Assembly: GCF_039595935.1 (NCBI RefSeq)
Contig: NZ_JBCNKR010000006.1
Coordinates: forward strand, 1,488,001 to 1,552,000
Direction of reading: 5' to 3'
DNA from: Flavobacterium sp.
GTDB lineage: Bacteria; Bacteroidota; Bacteroidia; Flavobacteriales; Flavobacteriaceae
Length of the DNA: 64,000 nucleotides
Positions 8,374-17,098 of this stretch are shown here, in pieces. The notes under the pieces are model-generated. The model did not search any database, had not been told where the DNA came from, and saw only the letters and a program-made list of their open reading frames with translations. How positions within the stretch are numbered: the stretch's first letter is position 1; the number at the start of each line of letters is the position of its first letter. The translations under genes were made by a program, and so were the position numbers.

Positions 8374-9897
8374 CTATCCTATTGCTTCGGGGTTAGTATT
8401 GTTGTTTACTGTTACCTGTACAGGAGGTGAAGTTGAGGTAGAATTTGAATTTGCACTTCCATCCCCGGTTTCTTCTTTTTTGCCCGCCGCTCTAATTTTA
8501 ATTAGTTTTTGCAATAAATCAAACCAAAAAGGTGCACCAAGACAAATAGCAAAAGCTAACAACAAAAAACCTAAAGGCTTTCTCCCTTTATAAAAATTTG
8601 AGAAAACGTAAGACGCTTTAATTCGGTATTGTTTTGATTTGTATAATTCAGCAAAAGCTTTTTGATTTAATTTTATGGTATCATTGTACTGAATACTATC
8701 TTCTTTAAATATCTTTTTTAGTTCAGCTAGTTTTTTCTTTCCAGTAGAAGAAGTGTCTTTAGAATATTGATTTACTAAAGCCTGTGTTTTAAAATACTTT
8801 ATACTATCTGTTTTTCTGATGGTATCCTTAAACGATTTAAAACAACTTTTATATTTTTCGATATAAGTTATACTGTCTTTTTTGCGACCATAATCTCCCC
8901 AGCCAACAGCAAGTAAATTATTAGCATCCTTAATTCTGCCGTTTAATTCTGTTTTTACTTTTTCAACCTCTTTTTTGTAGTCAGCAATAGAAGCGCTATC
9001 TTTTTCTACAGCAGTTGAATCTGGATTTTGAGTCTTCGGCTGTACTCTTGGATCATCTTTTAATTCTTCAGCACTTTTAATGGATATTTCCACCAGTTTA
9101 TCCCTTGCGTCTTTATCTGTGCTGAGTTTTCCGGCAATATCAATAATATCGACATTGAAAGTTATAGCTATAGCCAGACCAAGAAAAAATAAAATAAACT
9201 GTGTTTGTCTTTTATACCAGCCGCTTACTCTGTTCATGGTGTCATCGTACCACTTTTCTAATTGAGCTGTAAAAGTTTCTATATTTTGGTAGCTTTTGTT
9301 AAGATACAATTCCAATATCTTTAGGATTTCCTTATCGATATGCATGTCTTCCTCTTTACAATCATCCTTTGGTTTTTCAGTTTTTTGGAGATATTTTACC
9401 AAATAGCTTATTTTAGTAATTTGAGGGAGATTTTCTAAATCAACAACATCTGTAATATTGTTTTCTTTTAGATATGCGGCAATATTATTCTTATGTTTAT
9501 CCCAATATTCATCTAAGATTTCGATAAGTATAGTTGAAAAATTCTCTTTTGGAATATAAGACGGAATTGAAAAACGATCGCTTGAACCGTAATTTTTTAT
9601 AATAGGATGATCATAAAATTTATCTCCCAGTCTGTTTTTCTTTTTAGGTTTATAGCCTATTATTAAAAAGCCTAATTCCTTAAAAAAAGATCCAATAGAT
9701 TCTAAAGTGCTTTTCCATACCCATTGGTTGTTTTTGCAGTCAGATAGCATGCCTTCAATTATGCCTCTTTTTAATGTTCGTGCTCTTAAACTAAAAAGGG
9801 TGGCTATTGCTTCGTTTATAGAAGTTGCCAGCAAGCTATATATTAGGAAAATAAAAATTAACCCAATAGCGGTGTCTAATACTGGAGAATTTATCAT
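8374..9897 (-). CDS. Uncharacterised inner-membrane protein, first gene of protease operon
   Basis: 507 residues. Three membrane helices: residues about 9-29 (IGLIFIFLIYSLLATSINEA, followed by SLRARTLKRGI), 232-252 and 443-459. A coiled-coil-like 180-residue domain rich in Lys, Asp and Ser lies between helices 2 and 3. Two short signatures, SGWYKRQTQ before helix 2 and GAPFWFDLL in helix 3, recur, as far as I recall, in uncharacterised membrane proteins of many bacteria. The C-terminal tail (GSANSNSTSTSPPVQVTV) is low complexity. It heads the tight operon with the S8 protease. The function is unknown. Confidence 0.65.
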   Translation of the reverse strand: MINSPVLDTAIGLIFIFLIYSLLATSINEAIATLFSLRARTLKRGIIEGMLSDCKNNQWVWKSTLESIGSFFKELGFLIIGYKPKKKNRLGDKFYDHPIIKNYGSSDRFSIPSYIPKENFSTILIEILDEYWDKHKNNIAAYLKENNITDVVDLENLPQITKISYLVKYLQKTEKPKDDCKEEDMHIDKEILKILELYLNKSYQNIETFTAQLEKWYDDTMNRVSGWYKRQTQFILFFLGLAIAITFNVDIIDIAGKLSTDKDARDKLVEISIKSAEELKDDPRVQPKTQNPDSTAVEKDSASIADYKKEVEKVKTELNGRIKDANNLLAVGWGDYGRKKDSITYIEKYKSCFKSFKDTIRKTDSIKYFKTQALVNQYSKDTSSTGKKKLAELKKIFKEDSIQYNDTIKLNQKAFAELYKSKQYRIKASYVFSNFYKGRKPLGFLLLAFAICLGAPFWFDLLQKLIKIRAAGKKEETGDGSANSNSTSTSPPVQVTVNNNTNPEAIG

Positions 9898-10002
9898 GGT
9901 TGTTTTTGGTTAGTTTACTTTAACATTTGTTGAAGCAAGATTACCGAAATTTAGATAATCTGCATCAGGTATTTGTACGGTAATTCAGTGTTAAAAGTAA
10001 AA

Positions 10003-10034
10003 AAAATCCTCAACCAATTTAAGTTGAGGATTTT
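10003..10034 (-). terminator. Terminator of the lytS-lytR operon
   Basis: AAAATCCTCAAC (10003-10014) pairs perfectly with GTTGAGGATTTT (10023-10034), 8-nt loop; on the minus strand followed by eight Ts. It lies 22 bp past the response-regulator stop. Confidence 0.85.
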
Positions 10035-10055
10035 AAAATGTTGTTTAAATAAATG

Positions 10056-10766
10056 TTACTTCAGGAAACTATCCAGTAAAATCTGGTATTTGCGCCCAAC
10101 AGGAATCACTTCGCCGTTAGACATAGTAAGGTTTTTAAACGTAACAGCAGAGATTTTGTTGACATTTACAATATAAGAGCGATGAACCTGAACAAAACTT
10201 GAACTGTCAATTTCTGAGGCTATGCTCGAAAGCGAACCATAGACAATATGAGGCAAATTGAACCTGGTACAATAGAGTTTCATATAATTGCCCAGACTTT
10301 CGATATAAATAATGTCACACAGCGGCATATCAATATTTTGTCCGTTTAAGCGGTACGAAAGAACTTTGGTATCAGTATTGTTTTCTTTTTTCAGGCTATT
10401 TCCGGAGAAATACGTTTTAGCTTTTTCAATCGCTTTAGCAAATTTATCAGGTGAAATGGGTTTTAGCAGATAATCAATCGCATCGTTTTGGTAGGCTGAA
10501 AGTGCAAAATCAGAATAAGCCGTTGTTACAATCGTGAGCGGTCGGTTGGGTTGGAGTTCCATTAATTCGACACCGGAAATAACAGGCATATTAATGTCCA
10601 GAAAAATAATATCATATTGGTTGGCATTAAGCAGTTTGAGCGCTTCCATTCCGCTGAAAGCACTGTCGGAATGCTCCAGTTCATCAAATTTTGAAATATG
10701 CGAAGCCAGCGCTTTATGTGCCGGCGATTCATCGTCGATTATAAGACAGCGGTAGGTAAGTGCCAT
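10056..10766 (-). CDS. LytR/AlgR-type response regulator
   Basis: 236 residues. Receiver domain at about 4-120 with Asp11/Asp12, the phospho-acceptor Asp57 in IIFLDINMP, a Thr in VTTAYS and Lys in YLLKPIS. A LytTR DNA-binding domain follows at about 135-234 (IDMPLCDIIYIESLGNYMKLY, VHRSYIVNVNKISAV, IPVGRKY). It overlaps the upstream kinase gene by 28 bp, so the pair is translationally coupled. Two direct repeats upstream of the kinase gene (11798-11833) are candidate binding sites. Confidence 0.9.
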   Translation of the reverse strand: MALTYRCLIIDDESPAHKALASHISKFDELEHSDSAFSGMEALKLLNANQYDIIFLDINMPVISGVELMELQPNRPLTIVTTAYSDFALSAYQNDAIDYLLKPISPDKFAKAIEKAKTYFSGNSLKKENNTDTKVLSYRLNGQNIDMPLCDIIYIESLGNYMKLYCTRFNLPHIVYGSLSSIASEIDSSSFVQVHRSYIVNVNKISAVTFKNLTMSNGEVIPVGRKYQILLDSFLK

Positions 10767-11737
10767 ATACTTAATTTTACAACAAACATATTTTTCTCTT
10801 TTTTACAGCTTAAGTCATGTCTTAAACGGTAAACTTCTAAACGTCTTTTTAAGTTTTCAATTCCAATTCCCGTACTCGAAAGTCGTGATCCCGAATCGAT
10901 AAAATTGTTTTTTATTGTAAAAGTCAAATTTCGGGATTTTACTTCTAAATCTATTATAATAAAAGGCTCTGCCGTTTCAGAAGAGAATTTTACCGCATTT
11001 TCTACCAAAGGCAAAAAGAACAAAGGCGGAATCTCTATTTCATCAAAATTGCCGTTAAAATTTTGGGTCACATTTAAGCGATTGTTTCTAAAGGTATAAT
11101 ATTCAATATATTTTTTCACGAAAGCAATTTCTTCTTCAACCAAAACATAATCTTTTTTTGTGGCCTCGATTTGGTAGCGCAGCATATCAGAAAGATTCAG
11201 GATTCGGTCAGGTACTTTATCTGGTTCAGACAAGGCTTCTCCATAAAGATTATTCATGGCATTCAGTAAAAAATGTGGATTGAGCTGCTGCTTTAAAAAC
11301 GAAACTTCAGACTTGAAATTCATAATGTCTTTATCAGCATCCATGATTTTTTTGGTAATCACAACATGAATAAAATAAAAAAACATTCCGTTTATAAGCA
11401 ATGATAATATCTGAAGTGTTTTAAAATTTTCGAAGCCTACTAAAGGGAAAAACCATTTTATAAAAAAGTAGAAAGAAGACCAGTATGTTAGAAACAACAG
11501 AAAGAATATTTTGACCTTTCTCTTAAATAATAATCTCTTGATTATAAAAAGATTAAATATGGTAATCCAGAGAATACAAGGAAAATATCCTATAGCAATT
11601 TTACTGACCATGTAACAAAGATCATGACCAGCTAAATGGAGTTCGTCGTACACACAGGCAAAAATGACCAACAAAATGAAGGTATGTACGATGAGGTTTC
11701 TTAGGAAGAAATTTTGGTAAATTTTGAGAACTTTCAT
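10739..11737 (-). CDS. LytS-like sensor histidine kinase (His_kinase family)
   Basis: 332 residues. Four predicted transmembrane helices in the first 128 residues with almost no extracytoplasmic sensor domain, then the His_kinase signature QQLNPHFLLNAMNNL with His155 as the phosphorylation site. An ATP-binding part follows (IPPLFFLPLVENAVKFS, then STGIGIENLKRRL). It overlaps the response-regulator gene by 28 bp. Bacteroidota have many such pairs; the stimulus cannot be inferred. The start at 11737 gives a short basic N-terminus before helix 1. Confidence 0.9.
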   Translation of the reverse strand: MKVLKIYQNFFLRNLIVHTFILLVIFACVYDELHLAGHDLCYMVSKIAIGYFPCILWITIFNLFIIKRLLFKRKVKIFFLLFLTYWSSFYFFIKWFFPLVGFENFKTLQILSLLINGMFFYFIHVVITKKIMDADKDIMNFKSEVSFLKQQLNPHFLLNAMNNLYGEALSEPDKVPDRILNLSDMLRYQIEATKKDYVLVEEEIAFVKKYIEYYTFRNNRLNVTQNFNGNFDEIEIPPLFFLPLVENAVKFSSETAEPFIIIDLEVKSRNLTFTIKNNFIDSGSRLSSTGIGIENLKRRLEVYRLRHDLSCKKEKNMFVVKLSIWHLPTAVL

Positions 11738-11797
11738 GTCGGCAAAAATAGTCTAATATTATAGTTTATAGCTATTTGTAAATAATAATTTATTCAA

Positions 11798-11833
11798 ACG
11801 CCATTCGTATAAATGATACGCCATTGGTATAAA
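11798..11833. promoter_or_regulatory. Tandem direct repeats, candidate LytTR operator
   Basis: ACGCCATTCGTATAAA (11798-11813) and ACGCCATTGGTATAAA (11818-11833) are repeated 20 bp apart with one mismatch, that is, on the same face of the helix. LytTR regulators bind paired direct repeats about two turns apart. The pair sits between the lytS gene and the divergent small gene at 11912. Confidence 0.5.
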
Positions 11834-11911
11834 AAGACTATTGTAATACGTATGTCTAAAGTATTTTTGACTTCGAATTTAAACTATCATCCAAAACCAA
11901 AATAAATAGTT

Positions 11912-12124
11912 ATGGTTGTTGAAATTTTTAAAACAAACGTCATTAAAGAATCTGACAAAAATTACATTACTGCAGTTATTCAAAATCAGTTTCCTGATTA
12001 TAAAATCAATTTTGATCTTGAAGACTGCGACAAGATTCTTCGTGTAGAAGGTGTTGAACTTCAATGCGATACTATAGTAGATTATGTAAATTGTCTGGGT
12101 TATACCTGTATTCGTTTAGATTAA
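11912..12124 (+). CDS. Small conserved protein, possible HMA-like fold
   Basis: 70 residues. The pattern of strands and helices (MVVEIFKTNVIKESD, AVIQNQFPDYKINFDLEDCD, ILRVEGVELQCDTIVDYVNC, LGYTCIRL) resembles the beta-alpha-beta-beta-alpha-beta fold of heavy-metal-associated domains, but the CxxC metal site is absent. Small proteins of this kind occur in Bacteroidota without known function. It is divergent from the LytS gene and may be controlled by the same repeats. Confidence 0.6.
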   Translation: MVVEIFKTNVIKESDKNYITAVIQNQFPDYKINFDLEDCDKILRVEGVELQCDTIVDYVNCLGYTCIRLD

Positions 12125-12347
12125 CATTTTATTAAATAAAACAGGTAAAAATACGCAGCTGAATATTTCAGTTTATAAATAGTTTTGTGTGCTGTTTTCT
12201 ACTAAAATTAAACCATTAAAAATGATAAGTTTCATTCTGTCGCTTTTTGTCTTGCTTTTACAACAGTTTTGTTAGAATAACTGTTTCGGTTTAGTATTGA
12301 TGCTTTTTCAACTTGAAAAGGATAATCATCTTTTGGGCATTATTTTT

Positions 12348-12355
12348 TACATTTG
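12348..12355 (+). promoter_or_regulatory. Bacteroidota -7 element close to the SulP start codon
   Basis: TACATTTG matches the TAnnTTTG consensus exactly. It ends 6 bases before the ATG at 12362, so transcription would begin at or next to the start codon and the mRNA may be leaderless. No good -33 TTG at the usual spacing was found. Confidence 0.4.
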
Positions 12356-12361
12356 TGCCTT

Positions 12362-13888
12362 ATGAAAAAAGCATTCCAACTCTTCGATTTTACCCAAAAG
12401 GTCAATTACAAAAATGAAATTTTAGCCGGATTAACCGTCGCCATGACGATGATTCCAGAATCTTTGTCGTTTGCTATTCTCGCTGGATTTCCACCTTTAG
12501 TTGGCTTATACGCCGCTTTTATTGCCGGGTTGGTTACAGCCATTTTTGGCGGAAGACCCGGAATGATTTCGGGCGGAGCAGGAGCAACTGTAATTGTTTT
12601 GATTGCCTTAATGAAGTCGCACGGAATTGAATATGTTTTTGCAGCCGTGGCTCTTGGTGGTGTTGTGCAAATTTGTATCGGACTTTTTAAACTCGGAAAA
12701 TTTATTCGTTTAGTGCCGCAGCCTGTTATGTTTGGTTTCGTAAACGGATTGGCGGTGGTAATTTTCATGTCGCAGCTGGAACAGTTTAAAACCATAATAA
12801 ACGGACAAGTTTCCTGGCTTCAGGGAACGTCTTTGTATATTATGCTGGGTTTGGTTGCTTTGACGGTTGCCATTGTTTTGATTTTTCCTAAAATTACAAA
12901 AACAGTTCCTGCTTCATTGGTGGCCATTATGGTGGTTTTTGCTTTGGTAATTATCTTTAATATAGAAACTAAAACGGTAGAAGATATTGCTTCTGTTCAG
13001 GGCGGATTTCCTCCGTTTCATATTCCAAATATTCCAATTTCTTTTGAAACGCTGAAAATAATTTTTCCTTATTCTGTAATTGTGGCCGCCGTTGGTTTGA
13101 CTGAAGGTTTGCTTACGCTGAATTTAGTTGACGAAATTACCGGAACTCGCGGAAACAGCAATCGTGAATGTATTGCACAGGGAAGTTCGAATATTCTAAA
13201 CGGATTTTTCTACGGAATGGGAGGCTGTCCAATGATTGCGCAGACTTTGGTAAACCTTGGCGCGGGTTCACGTGCAAGACTTTCGGGAATTATCGCGGCA
13301 TTAACAATTTTAGTAATCATACTTTTTGGAGCGCCTGTAATTGGAAAATTACCAATGGCGGCTTTAGTAGGAGTAATGATGATGGTGGCGATTACTACTT
13401 TTGAATGGGCAAGTTTCAGAATTATTAATAAAATGCCCAGACACGATATTTTCGTTGGAATTTTGGTTGCTTTAATTACAATTGTATTGCATAATCTGGC
13501 TTTGGCGGTTTTAATTGGTGTGATTATTTCGGCTTTGGTTTTTGCCTGGGAAAGCGCCAAAAGAATTCGTGCCAGAAATTTTATTGATGAAAACGGCGTG
13601 AAACATTATGAAATTTACGGGCCTTTATTTTTTGGATCTGTAACTACTTTTCTGGAGAAATTTGATGCGCAGAATGATCCTGATCATGTTATAATTGATT
13701 TTAAAGAAAGCCGTGTTTCTGATATGTCGGCAATAGAAGCTTTGAATAATTTGACAAAAAAATACCGTCAGGAAAACAAAATTATAGAACTGCAATACCT
13801 AAGTGCAGACTGCAGGCAATTGCTTAAAAATGCCGATGCCGTTATTAATGTCAATGTAATTGAAGATCCGACTTATATTGTAAGTTGA
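12362..13888 (+). CDS. SulP-family anion transporter with STAS domain
   Basis: 508 residues from the ATG at 12362. SulP transporters move sulfate, bicarbonate or related anions across the inner membrane. The N-terminal signature is clear (EILAGLTVAMTMIPESLSFA, then GLYAAFIAGLVTAIFGGRPG), followed by about 10-12 membrane helices up to residue 400. A STAS domain closes the protein (YGPLFFGSVTTFLEKF, VIIDFKESRVSDMSAIEAL). An upstream in-frame TTG at 12353 overlaps the -7 element TACATTTG and is unlikely to be the start. Substrate is not decided by sequence; single gene. Confidence 0.85.
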   Translation: MKKAFQLFDFTQKVNYKNEILAGLTVAMTMIPESLSFAILAGFPPLVGLYAAFIAGLVTAIFGGRPGMISGGAGATVIVLIALMKSHGIEYVFAAVALGGVVQICIGLFKLGKFIRLVPQPVMFGFVNGLAVVIFMSQLEQFKTIINGQVSWLQGTSLYIMLGLVALTVAIVLIFPKITKTVPASLVAIMVVFALVIIFNIETKTVEDIASVQGGFPPFHIPNIPISFETLKIIFPYSVIVAAVGLTEGLLTLNLVDEITGTRGNSNRECIAQGSSNILNGFFYGMGGCPMIAQTLVNLGAGSRARLSGIIAALTILVIILFGAPVIGKLPMAALVGVMMMVAITTFEWASFRIINKMPRHDIFVGILVALITIVLHNLALAVLIGVIISALVFAWESAKRIRARNFIDENGVKHYEIYGPLFFGSVTTFLEKFDAQNDPDHVIIDFKESRVSDMSAIEALNNLTKKYRQENKIIELQYLSADCRQLLKNADAVINVNVIEDPTYIVS

Positions 13889-13936
13889 AATAAAACCAAC
13901 ATAAATTAAACAAATAAAAAAGATATCCCAATTTGT

Positions 13937-15064
13937 ATGGAGAATACTTACTTAATTTCAAAAGCAGTAAAATATATTAAGGAGGATTATTATGATTTTG
14001 CTATTGAAGATTTATTAATTAAAGATGGAGCATCTCAATATGACGTTTATAAGTTGCTTGAAGAAGCCAAGAAAATAGTATTTGAAGAACAAATTAATAA
14101 AACAGCTAAAAAATATAAACTGTTTTTTGGGGTAATTGTCTTTCTTATTATAGCAACTCTATATTATTTTCTATTTGTTTTACCAGAGCAGATAGAATCA
14201 TCTTCGGCTTTTTATCCATTATTAGGTTCTTCTCTGACTTGTTTTTTAGGTTATTTAAGTATTGCTTTTTATAAAAGCTGGGACTTAGAATTTCTTCGTA
14301 AACATGAAACGATCAATATTAATTATAGTTTCTTGGTTATAATGTTGTTGCCCTGTGTCATCTTATATTTTTTTATCGCAGCAGTATTTGAAAATACAGC
14401 AGAAGAAATTTTAAAAAAGAATCAAATTGAAGTTGAAGGAACAGTAATTTCAGGAAGCGAAAACGAAACCAGATACAAAGGGAGTTCTATAAAGGATGCA
14501 GTTGTTGTAGTGGAATTTAAAACACTGGAAGGAGAAAAAATTATTGTTTCTAAGGAAGTATCTCCTTATGATTTTGATAAGTTTTATTATCGCCAGAATG
14601 TAAATTTGATTTATTCTAAAACAAATCCGCACAATATTAGTTTTCTGATTTCGAATGAAGATATGAAAACGTTTAAAAATTCAGCAGAAAGAGATATTAC
14701 AATACAGGATCTGGAAAACTTAATCGATACTGAAGAGAATAAAATAAAAGAAAAATTGGATAAATTGGCTTATGGCTGGGCATATAGCGCATCTAATAAA
14801 ATATGGTATAATGAAAGGAAAAATATCGGAATTGGATTTAAGAAGAATTCGATACGTTATATTGCTCTAAATGGAGAATTAGCACATTTTTTTCTGGAAA
14901 AAGCAGGTTATGAAGCAGTAAACAAAGAAGATTCTAATTTTGCTTCTAAAGTGTTTGGTGTAGGTTTGTTGTATAAAAAAGGTGATTTAATTGCTGTTAT
15001 TGAAATGATATCTACTAAAAATGGCGAACCGCCAATGTCTATTACGACTATTCAAAGATTGTAA
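13937..15064 (+). CDS. Membrane protein with DUF3592-like domain, unknown role
   Basis: 375 residues. A helical cytoplasmic N-terminus (1-55) precedes two or three membrane helices (about 58-80, 92-112, 130-155). Then comes a beta-rich part, EVEGTVISGSENETRYKG through SPYDFDKFYYRQNVNLIYS, which resembles DUF3592 domains. The last 110 residues are mixed and ordered. The gene has no obvious operon partner; it follows the SulP gene by 48 bp with no terminator seen between, so co-transcription is possible. Confidence 0.5.
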   Translation: MENTYLISKAVKYIKEDYYDFAIEDLLIKDGASQYDVYKLLEEAKKIVFEEQINKTAKKYKLFFGVIVFLIIATLYYFLFVLPEQIESSSAFYPLLGSSLTCFLGYLSIAFYKSWDLEFLRKHETININYSFLVIMLLPCVILYFFIAAVFENTAEEILKKNQIEVEGTVISGSENETRYKGSSIKDAVVVVEFKTLEGEKIIVSKEVSPYDFDKFYYRQNVNLIYSKTNPHNISFLISNEDMKTFKNSAERDITIQDLENLIDTEENKIKEKLDKLAYGWAYSASNKIWYNERKNIGIGFKKNSIRYIALNGELAHFFLEKAGYEAVNKEDSNFASKVFGVGLLYKKGDLIAVIEMISTKNGEPPMSITTIQRL

Positions 15065-15147
15065 AATAAAAATATTAATTCCCTAAATTGATTAAAGTAT
15101 AATGAATTATCTAATCATTAAAAGATTGATTTTTGTAACTTTACAAA

Positions 15148-16056
15148 ATGAAACTCACAGAAACCTTAGAAGATTTTTACACGATCAAAGTAAACGGAAT
15201 GCCCGAGAATCTTAAAAAAGAAATCGGACATTTTAATGTTTTTAAATTAGATGATTTCGTTGGAAGTATCTGCAAGCCATTTCCATACACCAGAAAAGAC
15301 TTTTATAAAATAAGTTTGATCATCGGAAAAAACAAAGTGCATTACGCAGATAAGATTGCCGTTATTGAAGATCAGGCTTTGTTTTTTGCTAATCCGCAGA
15401 TTCCTTATAATTGGGAACAAGTTGATGAAAATCAAACGGGATTTTTCTGCATTTTTACCGATGCTTTTTTTAGTCAGTACGGAAATTTAAAAGAATATCC
15501 ATTATTTCAGCCGGGCGGAAATCCGATTGTTCCGATTTCTATGGAACTGGCAGAATCTCTAAAAACGGTTTATTTAAGAATGTTTGATGAAATCAATTCT
15601 GATTATGCTTTTAAATATGATGTGCTTCGAAATCTGGTTTTTGAAATTATTCATCTTGCGCTAAAAACGCAGACTGTAACTACTTCATTATACAGTAAAT
15701 CAAACGCTACAATTCGAATTTCATCTTTGTTTTTAGAATTATTAGAAAGACAATTTCCAATTGAATCCATAACACAGCAAATTAATTTTCGTTCGCCTTC
15801 AGAATATGCAAATCAGTTAAATGTACATGTGAATCATTTGAATAAAGCTTTAAAAGAAACAACAGGAAAAACCACTTCGCAGATTATTTCTGAAAGAATT
15901 GTTCAGGAAGCGATGATTCTTTTAAAACAAACCAATTGGAATATTAACGAAATAGCCTGGTGTTTAGGTTTTGAAGAATTGTCTCATTTTATCAATTTCT
16001 TCAAGAAAAATGTTCAGGTTTCGCCTAAAAACTATCGTTTGGCAGAAATTGTTTGA
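15148..16056 (+). CDS. AraC-family transcriptional regulator
   Basis: 302 residues. The N-terminal part (1-190) is a cupin-like sensor region, and residues about 205-298 form the AraC double helix-turn-helix: PSEYANQLNVHVNHLNKAL for the first and NINEIAWCLGFEELSHFINF for the second, ending in KKNVQVSPKNYR. It lies 92 bp before a short-chain dehydrogenase gene on the same strand; regulators of this kind often control such a neighbour. A near-consensus -7 element (TAACTTTA) ends 4 bases before the ATG. Confidence 0.85.
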   Translation: MKLTETLEDFYTIKVNGMPENLKKEIGHFNVFKLDDFVGSICKPFPYTRKDFYKISLIIGKNKVHYADKIAVIEDQALFFANPQIPYNWEQVDENQTGFFCIFTDAFFSQYGNLKEYPLFQPGGNPIVPISMELAESLKTVYLRMFDEINSDYAFKYDVLRNLVFEIIHLALKTQTVTTSLYSKSNATIRISSLFLELLERQFPIESITQQINFRSPSEYANQLNVHVNHLNKALKETTGKTTSQIISERIVQEAMILLKQTNWNINEIAWCLGFEELSHFINFFKKNVQVSPKNYRLAEIV

Positions 16057-16148
16057 TTTTTGTAACTTCTTGCTTGATTGCTTTAATATTTGAGCTGAAC
16101 TTCGACCATACCTTTGTCATGTAATTATAAACGTAAAAATTTAAAATC

Positions 16149-16988
16149 ATGGACAATAAAAAAGTTTGGTTTATCACAGGTGCTTCAAAAGGCATCGGAT
16201 TAGAATTGGCTAAAAAATTATTAGCAGAAGGTTATAAAGTCGCTGCAACTTCAAGAAGTGAAGCTTCTTTAATTAAAGAATTAGGAACTACATCAGACAA
16301 TTTTCTTCCTCTAGAAATGGATTTGGTTGACGAAAAAAGCGTGAAAAATGCTATCGACAAAACTATAAATCATTTTAAAACAATTGATGTTTTGGTTAAT
16401 AATGCTGGCTACGGATTATTAGGAACGCTTGAAGAATTAACAGATAAAGAAGCCAGAAAAAATTACGAAGTAAATGTTTTTGGATTATTAAATGTAATTA
16501 GAAATACAATGCCAATTCTACGTGCAAACAAGTCTGGGCATATTTTTAATATTTCTTCTGTTGGAGGTTATTATGGAGAATTTCCGGGCTGGGGAATTTA
16601 TTGTTCTACAAAATTTGCCGTAGCAGGATTGACAGAATCTTTATCTGCAGAAGTTAAACCTTTTGGAATTCACGCAACTATCGTTTATCCGGGTTATTTC
16701 AGAACAGATTTCTTAAAAGATAGTTCTTTATTGCTTCCGGAAAATCCAATTGCAGAATATAAAAACGTAAGAGAGTCTGAAAGCGCTCACAAAGAAGATA
16801 TTAACGGAAATCAGCCGGGAGATCCAGTAAAATTAGCAGAAGCTTTGATTAAAGCTGCTGAAGATCAAAATCCACCATTGCATTTGTTTTTAGGTGAAGA
16901 TGCCTTTAATATGGCAAACCAAAAAATAGCAAGTGTTCAAAGTGAATTGGGACAATGGAAAGAAGTTTCTGTTTCAACTGGTTTTTAA
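16149..16988 (+). CDS. Short-chain dehydrogenase/reductase
   Basis: 279 residues, classical SDR length. The nucleotide-binding motif TGASKGIG is at 10-17, NNAG at 84-87, catalytic Ser136/137 in ISSVGG, and the YxxxK pair Tyr151 and Lys155 (YCSTK). Arg36 in TSRSE suggests NADP preference. The C-terminal part resembles oxidoreductases annotated as SDR family of unknown substrate. It follows the AraC-type regulator, its probable controller. A large palindrome terminates the gene. Confidence 0.88.
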   Translation: MDNKKVWFITGASKGIGLELAKKLLAEGYKVAATSRSEASLIKELGTTSDNFLPLEMDLVDEKSVKNAIDKTINHFKTIDVLVNNAGYGLLGTLEELTDKEARKNYEVNVFGLLNVIRNTMPILRANKSGHIFNISSVGGYYGEFPGWGIYCSTKFAVAGLTESLSAEVKPFGIHATIVYPGYFRTDFLKDSSLLLPENPIAEYKNVRESESAHKEDINGNQPGDPVKLAEALIKAAEDQNPPLHLFLGEDAFNMANQKIASVQSELGQWKEVSVSTGF

Positions 16989-17002
16989 TTAAATAATTGA
17001 TT

Positions 17003-17050
17003 CCTATTTTTTGTAGAGACGCACAGCTGTGCGTCTCTACAAAAAATAGG
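17003..17050. repeat. Perfect 48-bp palindrome between convergent genes
   Basis: 24-base arms (17003-17026 and 17027-17050) are exact reverse complements with no loop; the core is GTAGAGACGCACAG|CTGTGCGTCTCTAC, flanked by CCTATTTTTT and its complement. It sits between the SDR and phosphodiesterase genes and can act as a terminator in both directions. Similar GTAGAGACG palindromes are, as I recall, dispersed in Bacteroidota and cyanobacteria. Confidence 0.85.
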
Positions 17051-17098
17051 GTCGTATTAAATATTTAAAATTATCTAATTTTCTCATTGACACATTAT

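Noticed and set aside
10242..10260. Diversity-generating retroelement suggested by the S23-type four-helix-bundle gene at 20382
   Set aside because: No reverse transcriptase or template/variable repeats in the window; the shared fold with Avd alone is not evidence.
13168..13404. Alternative frame inside the SulP gene
   Set aside because: Fully inside a well-supported transporter gene in another frame.
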